Source: Marinobacterium lutimaris (GTDB lineage: Bacteria; Pseudomonadota; Gammaproteobacteria; Pseudomonadales; Balneatricaceae). From it: 64,000 nt of DNA. The stretch is taken from positions 1,054,001 through 1,118,000 of the forward strand of contig NZ_FNVQ01000001.1 of the NCBI RefSeq assembly GCF_900108065.1. Reading direction: 5' to 3'. Shown here piece by piece: positions 41,643-50,845 of the stretch. The notes beneath the pieces are model-generated. The model was not told where the DNA came from. It saw only the letters and a list, made by a program, of their open reading frames with translations, and did not search any database. How positions within the stretch are numbered: position 1 is the stretch's first letter; every line of letters begins with the position of its first letter. A program made the translations under genes and the position numbers.

Positions 41643-41759
41643 CCGGCAGGGCCAGTAAAAAGGCACGGGGTAGAGGAAATGGAAAATAGCTATGTCTTTC
41701 TCGTGCCTTATTAATAACAGGGCTCGATGTCTCCTGACTGCCTGAGCGCAGCACTCAAT

Positions 41760-41960
41760 CCCCTTTGGCGAAGCCGAGCATCGCAGGCTGAAAGAGAGAC
41801 AAGGGACAGGCTGTTTGAGCGCCGCAGGCGCGAGTTTCCTGTCCCGCTCTTTCAGACGAGAAGCACAGGGTAGTCGGCGTAGCCGACCAAGCCATCGGGG
41901 CGGCTTGGGATTGCAAAGGGGCTTACTTAATAACGTAAGCCGTACAAGCCCCTTTGCTCG
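41760..41960. repeat. About 200-nt non-coding element made of nested hairpins
   Basis: Four palindromic units in a row. First, CTGAAAGAG...GGGACAGG pairs with CCTGTCCC.CTCTTTCAG (41788-41855), capped by GCGCC-GCA-GGCGC. Second, GTCGGC-GTA-GCCGAC (about 41873-41887). Third, a weak stem near 41889-41907. Fourth, GCAAAGGGGCTT pairs with AAGCCCCTTTGC (41922-41957) around GCTTAC/GTAAGC. No protein coding. It looks like a miniature repeat element or a structured RNA. Confidence 0.6.
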
Positions 41961-42050
41961 GCAGCAGCCGAAACCGGCCACGAAAAGGAAGCGGATGAAG
42001 GTAATCCCAGCATTCGTTGCTGGTCTACCTCAGCTCCCTTGTAGGGAGCA

Positions 42051-43535
42051 TCAACCCAGTTTGATCCAGGTAGTCTTAAGCTGGGTGAACTTGTCCAGCG
42101 CATGCAGCGACAGGTCACGGCCAAAGCCGGACTGCTTGTAGCCGCCGAACGGTGTGCTGAAGTCCAGCGCATCCATGGTATTCACCGACACGGTACCGGC
42201 CTTGAGTTTGCGCGCTACGCGGTGAGCGCGGTTCAGGCTCTCGGTCCAGACAGATGCCGCCAGGCCGTAGATCGAGTCGTTGGCGATCGCCACCGCTTCT
42301 TCATCACTATCGAAGGTAATCACCGCCACCACCGGGCCAAACACCTCATCACGGGCGATGGTCATATCCGGGGTAACGCCATCGACGATGGTGGGCGCCA
42401 CGTAGTTGGTGGACTCATCGCCGACACCGCCGGTCAGCACCTTGCCGCCCTGCTCTTCGGCCTTTGTGATAAAGCTGCGTACGCGGCGGGCATGGTTGCT
42501 GTCGATCAGCGCACCCACCTGGGTATCGGGCTCCAGCGGATCGCCGACCTTCATCGAGCGCGCCTTGGTGATCAGCTTGTCGATAAACTGATCCTTGATG
42601 CTGCTTTCCACCAGGATACGGGAGTTGGCGGAGCAGACTTCGCCCTGGTTAAAGAAGATACCCATGGCGGCATGTTCCACTGCGGCATCCAGGTTGCAGT
42701 CGGCGAAGATCAGGTTGGGGCTCTTGCCGCCGGTTTCCGGCCACACCGGCTTCATGTTGGATTCGGCGGAGTAGCCCATCAGCAGCTTGGCGACGCCGGT
42801 AGAGCCGGTGAAGGTCAGGCAGTCGATATCGTTGTGCAGGCCCAGCGCCTTGCCGACCACTTCGCCGTAGCCGGTAACCACGTTGAGTACGCCATCCGGC
42901 AGACCCGCCTGTTTCGCCAGCTCAGCCAGACGCAGCGCGGTCAGCGGTGACTGTTCCGCCGGTTTCAGGATCACGGAGTTACCCGCGATCAGTGCCGGCG
43001 CCAGTTTCCAGGCGGCGATATCCAGCGGGAAGTTCCAGGGGATGATCGCGGCGACAACGCCGATCGGCTCGCGGGTGATGGTGGCGATGTTGTTGCCATC
43101 GGTAGGAGCGACTTCGCCGTAGAGCTTGTCGATCGCCTCGGCGTACCATTCGAAGCAGGCGGCGGAACCGGGAATATCCAGGTTCAGGGTATCCTGCACC
43201 GGCTTGCCTACGTTCAGGCTTTCCAGCAGCGCCAGCTCTTCCAGGTTTTCCATGATCAGCGCGGCCAGCTTCTTGATCACCGCCTTGCGGTGGGCCGGAG
43301 CCGCTTCGGACCATTCGCCGGAATTGAACGCACGGCGGGCAGATTCTACCGCGCTATCCACATCAGCACTGCTGCAGGCGGCGGTCTTGGCCAGCAGCTC
43401 ACCGCTGGCCGGGTTGATGGTGTCGTAGGTATCGCCGTTGCTGGCGTTTACAAAGGCGCCGTCTATGAAAGCCTGAGTCTTCAGCTCGATCTGCTGTTGT
43501 TTAGAGAGCCAGTACTCTTTGGTCTGTACAGTCAT
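42051..43535 (-). CDS. Aldehyde dehydrogenase, PuuC-like
   Basis: 494-aa NAD(P)-dependent aldehyde dehydrogenase resembling gamma-glutamyl-gamma-aminobutyraldehyde dehydrogenase. Motifs: [19 protein letters not shown], the general-base Glu in PETGGKSPN (the usual LELGGK is altered to PETGGK), catalytic Cys in [13 protein letters not shown], and FGGYKQSGFGRD. It probably oxidises the omega-aldehyde left by the class III aminotransferase at 32586. It is downstream of the aspartase gene (34-nt gap), so probably co-transcribed with it. Confidence 0.9.
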   Translation of the reverse strand: MTVQTKEYWLSKQQQIELKTQAFIDGAFVNASNGDTYDTINPASGELLAKTAACSSADVDSAVESARRAFNSGEWSEAAPAHRKAVIKKLAALIMENLEELALLESLNVGKPVQDTLNLDIPGSAACFEWYAEAIDKLYGEVAPTDGNNIATITREPIGVVAAIIPWNFPLDIAAWKLAPALIAGNSVILKPAEQSPLTALRLAELAKQAGLPDGVLNVVTGYGEVVGKALGLHNDIDCLTFTGSTGVAKLLMGYSAESNMKPVWPETGGKSPNLIFADCNLDAAVEHAAMGIFFNQGEVCSANSRILVESSIKDQFIDKLITKARSMKVGDPLEPDTQVGALIDSNHARRVRSFITKAEEQGGKVLTGGVGDESTNYVAPTIVDGVTPDMTIARDEVFGPVVAVITFDSDEEAVAIANDSIYGLAASVWTESLNRAHRVARKLKAGTVSVNTMDALDFSTPFGGYKQSGFGRDLSLHALDKFTQLKTTWIKLG

Positions 43536-43569
43536 CTTTATCCTCCATTGGCTACCGCGTTAGACGGCG

Positions 43570-45426
43570 TTACTTATTTGTGAGTAGTTCGGTTTGCGCC
43601 TGTTTGCGCATACGTCGGGGCGCGGTCATCGCATCGATACTGAGCACTTCGTTCAACTCTGCTTCGCTGAGCAGCCCCTCGGCCAGCACCAGGTCACGCA
43701 CACTCTCACCGTTGGTCACCGCCTGTTTTGCGATACGACTGGCATTATCGTAGCCAATATAGGGGTTGAGTGCGGTAATAATGCCGATACTGTTGTTTAC
43801 CAGGTCCAGGCAACGCTCCCGGTTGGCGGTGATACCGCGAATGCATTTGGCTGACAGCGTGTTGATGGCGCGAATCTGCAACCGCAGCGACTGCAACACG
43901 TTAAACGCCAGCACCGGCTCCATCACGTTCAGCTGCAATTGACCGGCCTCGGCGGCCAGTGTGACGGTGATATCGTTGCCTATAATCTGGAACGCCACCT
44001 GGTTCACCATCTCCGGGATCACGGGGTTGACCTTGCCGGGCATGATGGAGCTGCCGGGCTGCATCGGCGGCAGATTGATCTCCTGCAGCCCCGCCCGCGG
44101 CCCGCTGGAGAGCAGGCGCAGGTCATTACACATCTTGGACAGCTTCACCGCATTGCGCTTGAGCACGCTGGAGAAGGTGACGAACGCGCCCATATCAGAG
44201 GTGGCTTCGATCAGGTTGCGGGCACGTACCAGCTCCTTGCCGGAGATCTGGGAAAGCTCCTCAATGGCGAGGCTGGAGTATTCCGGGTCACTGTTGATAC
44301 CGGTGCCGATGGCGGTGGCTCCCAGGTTGATCTCGCGGAAGTACTCCAGTACATCCTTGGCTTCCTCTATATCCTCTTTCTGCGTCACATACCAGGCGTC
44401 GAACTCCTGCCCCAGGGTGATCGGCACGGCGTCCTGCAACTGGGTGCGGCCCATTTTCACCACATCGGAAAACTCCACCGCTTTCTGTTTCAGCTCGTAG
44501 CAGAGCCCGGACAGCGCCTTCACGTATTCATCGTGACTCAGCAGGATGCCCAGGCGAATCGCCGTGGGGTATACATCGTTGGTGGACTGCGAAAGGTTCA
44601 CGTGGTTATTGGGGTGCAGCTGGTGATAGTCGCCCTTGGCGTAGCCCATCAACTCGAGCGCCCGGTTCGCGATCACCTCGTTGGCGTTCATGTTGGTGGA
44701 GGTACCGGCGCCGCCCTGGATCACGTCCACCATAAAGTGATCGTGCCATTTACCGGCGATGATCTCGTCGCAGGCTTCGCTGATCGCATTGGCGCGACGA
44801 TCATCAAGCAGGCCCAGCTTGCAGTTGGCCCGTGCCGCGGCCTTTTTCACCATGGCCAACGCGATCACCAGCTTGGGGAAATGGCGCAGCTGAATATCGG
44901 TGATGGCAAAGTTCTGCATCGCGCGCAGCGTCTGCACGCCGTAATACGCCTGCTGGGGTACATCCATCTCACCCAGCAGATCCTTTTCACGGCGCAGGTT
45001 ATCCGGCCGTTTCGCCTCAGCCACCGCCTCACTGCGTGAGGTGGCCAGCTTCATCAACGGCAGCATCAGGGTGCCGTTCAGTTCAGCCTGTGCCAGCCAG
45101 GCGCGCAATCGCGCCAGCTCAATGGTCAGCAGCTGCACAGGGCCCTTGGCGATCAGCGTGCCCCTGGCTTCAACAGAGCCATAAAGCGATTCCAGTGCGC
45201 TGCAGGCCACCGGCGCCGTGAAGTCGACGGTCAGTCCCTCAAGGTCGTACTGGCATTCGCCATCCAGCAGCAGCACCAGTTGATCGGGATGAGCGGCCAG
45301 ATCGAAGCGCCCGCCCTGTTGCAGCGTGGTCAGCCGGCAGAACATCAGCAGGCTGCTGAATTCGGTATCAGGCAGGGAGTCGCATTGCAGAACGGTCTTG
45401 ATAGCTTTTTTGTTATTGGCGTTCAT
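43570..45426 (-). CDS. Aspartate ammonia-lyase with extra N-terminal sensor-like domain
   Basis: About 618 aa from the ATG at 45426; the frame is open 42 nt upstream from a TTG. Residues about 150-615 are a full aspartase/fumarase-superfamily enzyme: KDLLGEMDVPQQAYYGVQTL, GGAGTSTNMNANEVIANRAL and the signature GSSIMPGKVNPVIPEM. The first ~145 residues are additional, with a beta-roll pattern (LLLDGECQYDLEGLTVDFTA, then STRSEAVAEAKR after it) resembling a degenerate cyclic-nucleotide-binding domain. Normal AspA is about 470-480 aa. It would convert aspartate, or a related N-substituted succinate, to fumarate and ammonia or amine. The extra domain suggests allosteric control. Confidence 0.85.
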   Translation of the reverse strand: MNANNKKAIKTVLQCDSLPDTEFSSLLMFCRLTTLQQGGRFDLAAHPDQLVLLLDGECQYDLEGLTVDFTAPVACSALESLYGSVEARGTLIAKGPVQLLTIELARLRAWLAQAELNGTLMLPLMKLATSRSEAVAEAKRPDNLRREKDLLGEMDVPQQAYYGVQTLRAMQNFAITDIQLRHFPKLVIALAMVKKAAARANCKLGLLDDRRANAISEACDEIIAGKWHDHFMVDVIQGGAGTSTNMNANEVIANRALELMGYAKGDYHQLHPNNHVNLSQSTNDVYPTAIRLGILLSHDEYVKALSGLCYELKQKAVEFSDVVKMGRTQLQDAVPITLGQEFDAWYVTQKEDIEEAKDVLEYFREINLGATAIGTGINSDPEYSSLAIEELSQISGKELVRARNLIEATSDMGAFVTFSSVLKRNAVKLSKMCNDLRLLSSGPRAGLQEINLPPMQPGSSIMPGKVNPVIPEMVNQVAFQIIGNDITVTLAAEAGQLQLNVMEPVLAFNVLQSLRLQIRAINTLSAKCIRGITANRERCLDLVNNSIGIITALNPYIGYDNASRIAKQAVTNGESVRDLVLAEGLLSEAELNEVLSIDAMTAPRRMRKQAQTELLTNK

Positions 45427-46015
45427 TTTTATTCCGGGACGATGAGGGATCGGATCGGACGGCTTCAAGCCGCGGACTCAGTCTCGGAACACGGCTTGAT
45501 CGATACTGCGACCCAGCCTAAAAACTGCTCAATTATTTGTAAAATACTATAAATCTTCGAACTGCATAGGTTTTACTAAAGCCACGCTCAGACTTATGTT
45601 TGCACTTCATTGCATACTTAAAATTGCACCAACTCATAACCGGCCGCGTTTATAAGAAGCATCACCGCATATAAGACACTCGACCTGTACGTACCCAGGT
45701 TGAGCATCTAACAGCTTCGCTCAAGGCTGAACACTTCTAACCGAACATTCCCTATGCCTGATAACGCTCAGAACGCCGATTCTGTCCCAGGCCCACCCGC
45801 TGATTATCTCCCTGCCCTTTGCACTCTCGTTGCCCGCGCCCGCTGAATTCGTTTTTTTAATGCTGTTGTTAAATTAATAATATTTTAACAATCCAAAGCG
45901 ATCTCCTAGGCTTGAACCCTACTCAGTAAGCAGCCTTGACCAACCTTTGGCGTCGGGCCCGCATCACTGAACCGCCCTTTCCTTGAAGGCCCGAATAGCA
46001 ATACAGGATGCAGAG
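45427..46015. promoter_or_regulatory. Divergent regulatory region, aspartase / flavin monooxygenase
   Basis: 589 nt without a credible gene. It holds the divergent promoters. At 45865-45892 TTGTTAAA and TTTTAACAA form an inverted repeat around the shared AT-rich motif TTAATAATATTTTAACAAT (45874-45892), also found at 29586. The motif is 124 nt before the monooxygenase start. Confidence 0.6.
45874..45892. promoter_or_regulatory. AT-rich shared motif upstream of the flavin monooxygenase
   Basis: TTAATAATATTTTAACAAT, 19 of 19 identical to 29586-29604. The two copies are over 16 kb apart in otherwise unrelated promoter regions. Confidence 0.6.
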
Positions 46016-47290
46016 ATGACAGCTACAAAAACAGAGATCGATACGCTGGTTGTAGGCGCTGGTCAGGCCGGCGTAGCCATGAGTGAACACCTGACCAAGC
46101 TGGGTGTACCTCACCTGGTGCTGGAGAGAAACCGCATTGCAGAGCGCTGGCGCACCGCCCGCTGGGACTCTCTTGTGGCCAACGGCCCCGCCTGGCACGA
46201 CCGTTTTCCGGGTCTGGAATTCAACGGTTACGGTCCTGATGACTTCGTACCCAAGGAAAAGGTAGCGGACTACTTTGTTCAGTACGCTGAGAAGTTTGAA
46301 GCACCGATCCGCACCGGTGTTGAGGTGAAACAGGTTTTCCGCAATACCAACCGCCCCGGCTTTACCGTAGAGACCTCTGAAGGCGTGATCCAGGCGAACC
46401 GCATCGTTGCGGCCACCGGCCCGTTCCAGAAGCCCTCTATTCCGCCGATCGCGCCGCAGGATGAGCAGATCACACAGATGCACTCGGCTAACTACCGCAA
46501 CCCGCAGGACCTGCCAGAAGGTGGCGTACTGGTAGTGGGTGCCGGTTCTTCCGGCGTGCAGATCGCCGATGAACTGAACCGTGCCGGCAAGAAGGTCTAC
46601 CTCTCTGTGGGTGCTCACGACCGTCCGCCCCGCTCTTACCGCAACCGCGATTTCGTCTGGTGGCTGGGTGTACTGGGCGAGTGGGATGCCGAAGCGATGA
46701 AGCCGGGTACCGAGCACGTCACCATCGCCGTGACCGGCGCTCACGGTTCCAAAGGCACCGTTGATTTCCGTGCCCTGGCGGCCCAGGGCATCAACCTGGT
46801 CGGACTGACCGAAAACTTCAAAGAGGGTGTCGCCACCTTCGCGCCCAACCTGGTCGAGAATATCGCCCGCGGCGACGACAACTACTTCTCCCTGCTGGAC
46901 GCGGCCGATGCATACATCGAGCGCAACGGCCTGGACCTGCCGGAAGAGCCGGAAGCGCGCCGCAAGCTGCCGGACCCTGAGTGCATGACCAACCCAATTC
47001 TGGAACTGGACCTGGCGGAAGCCGGCATCAGCACCATCATCTGGGCCACCGGCTTCAGCGTCGACTACAGCTGGCTGGATGTGAACGCCTTCGACAGCAA
47101 CGGTAAGCCCCAGCATCAGCGCGGCGTATCCACCGAGCCTGGCGTTTACTTTATCGGTCTGCCCTGGCTGTCGCGCCGTGGTTCCACCTTTATCTGGGGC
47201 GTCTGGCACGATGCGAAGCATATCGCCGACCACATCGCGACCCAGCGCAAATACCTGGAATACCAGGACGCGGGCCAGCGTAACGCCTGA
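46016..47290 (+). CDS. FAD-dependent (class B-type) monooxygenase
   Basis: 424-aa two-dinucleotide-domain flavoprotein. FAD-binding GAGQAG (about residue 14), NADPH-binding GAGSSGVQIADEL, and the ATG-like motif IIWATGFSVDYSWL. It resembles CzcO-like flavin monooxygenases acting on amines or ketones; the complete class B FxGxxxHxxxY/F motif is not obvious. The start MTATKTEIDTLV at 46016 behind CAGGATG is preferred over an upstream TTG. First gene of an operon with RidA and DUF1028 genes. It could N-hydroxylate or oxidise an amine substrate. Confidence 0.85.
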   Translation: MTATKTEIDTLVVGAGQAGVAMSEHLTKLGVPHLVLERNRIAERWRTARWDSLVANGPAWHDRFPGLEFNGYGPDDFVPKEKVADYFVQYAEKFEAPIRTGVEVKQVFRNTNRPGFTVETSEGVIQANRIVAATGPFQKPSIPPIAPQDEQITQMHSANYRNPQDLPEGGVLVVGAGSSGVQIADELNRAGKKVYLSVGAHDRPPRSYRNRDFVWWLGVLGEWDAEAMKPGTEHVTIAVTGAHGSKGTVDFRALAAQGINLVGLTENFKEGVATFAPNLVENIARGDDNYFSLLDAADAYIERNGLDLPEEPEARRKLPDPECMTNPILELDLAEAGISTIIWATGFSVDYSWLDVNAFDSNGKPQHQRGVSTEPGVYFIGLPWLSRRGSTFIWGVWHDAKHIADHIATQRKYLEYQDAGQRNA

Positions 47291-47381
47291 TCGCGGCAAG
47301 TGTTGGCGGCGGGACTGACCCGCCGCCATTGCTCGTTTTTATCTTGTCCCATTTTTCGCTGTGCTACAGGAGCTGATGCCG

Positions 47382-47798
47382 ATGCCTACACATACACGAA
47401 TCCGCATGTTCAACACCAAGGAAACCTACCCCAACCAGACGCTGGACAACGACCTCTGCCAGGCGGTTAAAGCCGGCAACACGGTCTATGTCCGTGGTCA
47501 GGTCGGTACCGATTTCGAAGGTAACCTGGTGGGCCTTGGCGACCCCCGTGCTCAGGCCGAGCAGGCGATGAAGAACGTCAAGCAACTGCTTGAAGAGGCG
47601 GGTTCCGATATGTCCCATATCGTTAAGACCACCACCTACATCACCGATCCGCGATTTCGTGAGCCGGTTTACCGTGAAGTGGGCAAATGGCTGAAGGGTG
47701 TGTTCCCGATCTCTACCGGGCTCGTTGTCGCCGGCCTTGCGCAGGCGGAATGGCTGATGGAGATCGATGTCATCGCCGTTATCCCCGATCAGGAATAA
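47382..47798 (+). CDS. RidA/YjgF family enamine/imine deaminase
   Basis: 138-aa RidA-family protein (NDLCQAVKAGNTVYVRGQVGT, AGSDMSHIVKTTTYITDPRF, with the Arg in DPRFREPVY that binds the carboxylate). It hydrolyses reactive imines or enamines. AGGAG is nine nt before the ATG at 47382; earlier in-frame starts are poorly placed. It ends ten nt before the DUF1028 gene. As part of the operon it probably handles the imine formed by the monooxygenase. Confidence 0.88.
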   Translation: MPTHTRIRMFNTKETYPNQTLDNDLCQAVKAGNTVYVRGQVGTDFEGNLVGLGDPRAQAEQAMKNVKQLLEEAGSDMSHIVKTTTYITDPRFREPVYREVGKWLKGVFPISTGLVVAGLAQAEWLMEIDVIAVIPDQE

Positions 47799-47807
47799 GG
47801 AGCAAGC

Positions 47808-48479
47808 ATGACTTTTTCCGTGGCCGGGTTTTGTCCCGATACAGGCATGCTGGGCTGTGCCATCACCTCCTCCAGCATCTGCGTCACCAGCCGCTGCGCT
47901 TTTGTCGGCAGTGGCACCGGTGTTGCGCTGACCCAGAACGTGACCAACCCCGATCTCGGCCCACTGGGTCTGAAGCTGCTGAGCGAAGGGCTCTCTCCCG
48001 AGCAGGTGCTTGAGGCACTAGGCGAGGCCGATAGCGATGTGCGCTGGCGTCAGTTGGGCGTCCTGAATAACAAGGGCGAAGGCGCCACCTTCAGCGGCGA
48101 GAAAGCGCTGGGCCTGCACGCAACGGCGGTAGGTCAGAACTGTATAGCCATGGGCAACCTGCTGCAGAACGAGCAGGTGCCAGCGGCCATGGTGAAAGCG
48201 TTTGAGAACAGCACTGGCCATCTGGCGGAACGCCTGCTGCGGGCGCTTGAGGCTGGCCTCGCCGCCGGTGGCGAAATGGGCCCCGTGCATTCGGCAGGCA
48301 TTCTGATGTGCGCCGAACCCCAGTGGCCAGTAGTCGATCTGCGCGTCGACTGGCATATCGACCCCATCAACGAGCTGCGCATGGTCTGGCACAACTACCA
48401 GCCCCAGATGCAGGCCTATATCACTCGCGCCCAGGACCCTGATAACGCTGAAAGCTACGGCGTACCTGGTGACGAATAG
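47808..48479 (+). CDS. DUF1028 family protein (Ntn-hydrolase-like)
   Basis: 223-aa DUF1028 protein: TFSVAGFCPDTGMLGCAITSS at the start, GTGVALTQNVTNPDLGPLGL, and WPVVDLRVDWHIDPINELR. The family has an Ntn-hydrolase-type fold with a Thr/Ser after the initiator, and here Thr2 follows Met1. Members often sit beside RidA genes in amino-acid catabolic operons. No reaction is established that I know of. Strong AAGGAG before the ATG. Confidence 0.85.
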   Translation: MTFSVAGFCPDTGMLGCAITSSSICVTSRCAFVGSGTGVALTQNVTNPDLGPLGLKLLSEGLSPEQVLEALGEADSDVRWRQLGVLNNKGEGATFSGEKALGLHATAVGQNCIAMGNLLQNEQVPAAMVKAFENSTGHLAERLLRALEAGLAAGGEMGPVHSAGILMCAEPQWPVVDLRVDWHIDPINELRMVWHNYQPQMQAYITRAQDPDNAESYGVPGDE

Positions 48480-48737
48480 TCCTGTTTGTGTCCGCCCCGA
48501 CACGTCGGTTTAGCGAGCGCCGCACCCTGAGCTCAGCGGACAGGCGCCTGTAGGGCAGCAAAGGCAAGGATCATCCAATAACAACGAAGCACCCGGCCAC
48601 TGAACTCGGTTTCAGCGGCCCCCGCGTACCCGAGGCGCACCCTGGCTGCCTCGGGACACGCGGTTTTAATCGCCCCCTGGTCATGCGAAACACCCAACAA
48701 TCCTAAAAAAGAAATGCACTTCAGGAGTATGTAGTAA

Positions 48738-49424
48738 ATGAAAAAAGTACTGTTTGGTCTGGTCAGCACTCTGGCAGTCACTCAGGTATACGCCGCGGAA
48801 ACTTCTGGCACCATCAGTTTCACCAATGACTACCGCTTCAACGGTATCTCCCAGACGGCGGGTGATGCTGCGATCCAGGGAAGCCTGGATGTCGCGTTCG
48901 ATAACGGTATCTACGCAGGCATCTGGGGCAGCAATGTGGATTTCGGGGACGACGCCAACCTGGAGATCGATTACTACGTCGGCTACGGCAACAGCATCAC
49001 CGATGACCTGAGCTACGATGTGAACCTGGCCTGGTACACCTACCCGGGTTATGACGCTGCCGATGCCGATTATGGCCAGCTTAACTTCAGCCTTTACTAC
49101 GGCAACGCTTACCTCACCTACGGCTACGCCGACGACTATTTCAACACCGGCGAATCCGGTCAGTACATCGCTATCGGCTACAGCCAGCCGCTGCCGATGG
49201 ATCTCAGCCTGGACCTGCACGCAGGCCACAGCTTCGGTGATTACTGGGGCGAGGCCGATATCAACGACTACGAGGATTACTCCATCGGCTTGTCCGGCAG
49301 CTATGCCGGTGTCGATCTGTCGGTCGCTTACCTGTTTAACAGCATCGACAAGGCGGACGAATACAACAGCGGTCTGTTCCGTAACGATAACACCGTCGTG
49401 CTGACCGTTTCCCGCACCTTCTAA
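48738..49424 (+). CDS. TorF-family putative outer-membrane porin
   Basis: 228-aa outer-membrane beta-barrel protein with signal peptide ending QVYAAE, FTNDYRFNGISQT near the N-terminus (TorF hallmark), and alternate aromatic strands ending VLTVSRTF. Probably lets the substrate of the catabolic system cross the outer membrane. A long leader of about 258 nt separates it from the DUF1028 gene, so a separate promoter is possible. Confidence 0.88.
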   Translation: MKKVLFGLVSTLAVTQVYAAETSGTISFTNDYRFNGISQTAGDAAIQGSLDVAFDNGIYAGIWGSNVDFGDDANLEIDYYVGYGNSITDDLSYDVNLAWYTYPGYDAADADYGQLNFSLYYGNAYLTYGYADDYFNTGESGQYIAIGYSQPLPMDLSLDLHAGHSFGDYWGEADINDYEDYSIGLSGSYAGVDLSVAYLFNSIDKADEYNSGLFRNDNTVVLTVSRTF

Positions 49425-49434
49425 TACCCCTTCC

Positions 49435-49462
49435 AGGGAGCCTGACTCGGGCTCCCTTTTTT
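49435..49462 (+). terminator. Terminator after the porin gene
   Basis: AGGGAGCC-TGACTC-GGGCTCCCT followed by TTTTT. Ten nt after the stop codon. Confidence 0.88.
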
Positions 49463-49489
49463 CTTCGGGCTATCGGGTAGCAGCGCCGA

Positions 49490-50419
49490 TCAGGAGGATT
49501 TCTTCTCTATATCGCCGCTGAGTAACTGGTCTGCATAGCTCTGCAGCATCTCTACAAACGCGTTACCCGCAGGGGTCAGACGCGACTGGGCAAGTCGGGC
49601 GATCCCCATCTGTAGCGGCATCAGCTCCTCTTCCAGTTCCAGCGACACAAATTCAGATCCATCCAAGGCCACGTTGCTGACCGCCGGAGTATTGAACAGC
49701 GAGTAGCCAAAGCCGTTGGCCACCATCCCCCTCACCATACCCAGTGAATGCGCCTTGTGCGCGCAGTGGGGTTTAAGGTTCTGACTCAGGAATAGCGAGC
49801 TGAAGTATTCGCGGCTCATGGGCCAGTCGAGCATCACCATGGGAAGGTCAGCCAATTCCTTGAGTGAGACCTTTTTCCGGTTTGCCAGCGGGTGGTCCTG
49901 GCTTACCACCGCATAGGGCGGCAGAGACAACAGCGGCAGAAACTCGACGGAGTCCGGTAACTCCATATCGTAGGTGATCGCCAGTTCATAATCGCTGTTA
50001 AGCAACCCCTGAATCAGATCGCGCTGGTGCATCTCGTCGCAATGAACATTTACCTCCGGGTAACGGGTAATAAACTGCTTGAGAATGCTCGGCATCATCA
50101 GTGCGGTAAAGGTCGGAAACCCCACCAGGTTCAGATTACCGGTGATGTCCTTACCAAGGCTGGTGGCGAACAGGGCCAGATCATCGGCCTGCTTGAGCAG
50201 GTTCTTGGACTTGCGATAAAACTGACGGCCCTGGGGCGTCAGCGTCAGACCCTGGGCATGGTGTCGGATAAACAGCTGCAGCCCGGTGACCATTTCCAGG
50301 TGGTGAATGGCCGACGAGATGGAGGGCTGAGAAACGTACATCTCCTCCGCGGCCTTGGTGACGCTGCTATGGTCACCGGCCAGTACAAAATATCTCAATT
50401 GCTTTAGCGTAAAGTTCAT
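49490..50419 (-). CDS. LysR-family transcriptional regulator
   Basis: 309 aa from the ATG at 50419 (MNFTLKQLRYFVLAGDHSSV); the frame is open 90 nt upstream without support. Winged helix-turn-helix at AAEEMYVSQPSISSAIHHLE, followed by a periplasmic-binding-fold effector domain. It is convergent to the monooxygenase-RidA-DUF1028-porin cluster, making it the best candidate regulator of that set and perhaps of the AT-rich motif sites. Confidence 0.88.
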   Translation of the reverse strand: MNFTLKQLRYFVLAGDHSSVTKAAEEMYVSQPSISSAIHHLEMVTGLQLFIRHHAQGLTLTPQGRQFYRKSKNLLKQADDLALFATSLGKDITGNLNLVGFPTFTALMMPSILKQFITRYPEVNVHCDEMHQRDLIQGLLNSDYELAITYDMELPDSVEFLPLLSLPPYAVVSQDHPLANRKKVSLKELADLPMVMLDWPMSREYFSSLFLSQNLKPHCAHKAHSLGMVRGMVANGFGYSLFNTPAVSNVALDGSEFVSLELEEELMPLQMGIARLAQSRLTPAGNAFVEMLQSYADQLLSGDIEKKSS

Positions 50420-50763
50420 TGGGCTACCTTTAAGGGAGCTGCAGAAGTCTGGCCTTGCGCCGAGCAGTACCCTGTGAAATCTGATGTCTCTGGGTAGTGC
50501 TTTAAACAATAAAATCTATTCTATTTTATGTTAGCACCAGATTTTTTTATGCAGCATTTTTGCCATTCAGTCCCCGCGCGTATCAAAAGCAAAGAATGGT
50601 CTGAATCGATCGATTAAAAGGCGATAATCTTCTGGTTCATCAACATCAATGCGCTTTCAAAGCGTGGAAGGTGCGCCCTTGCAATGCACGCAACTCCCCA
50701 AAAAACAGCATAACCCTGGGCCAACTTTTTAACGGAAGTCGGCCAGCCGAAGCGCATGCCCAT

Positions 50764-50800
50764 AAAAAAGCCCCGCTGGGATCAATGAGCAGGGCTTTTC
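50764..50800 (-). terminator. Terminator of the small acidic gene at 50846
   Basis: On the minus strand AAAAGCCCTGCT pairs with AGCGGGGCTTTT (one bulge), followed by TTTTATG. It lies about 50 nt past the stop codon. Confidence 0.75.
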
Positions 50801-50845
50801 GGGCGTTATTCGTGAGGTCTTAACGACAGGCAGGCAGTCCAATAA

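Noticed and set aside
45923-47329. Open frame of 468 codons antisense to the flavin monooxygenase
   Set aside because: It mirrors the GC-rich third positions of the real gene on the opposite strand. The plus-strand frame has clear FAD and NADPH motifs; the antisense one has no domain.
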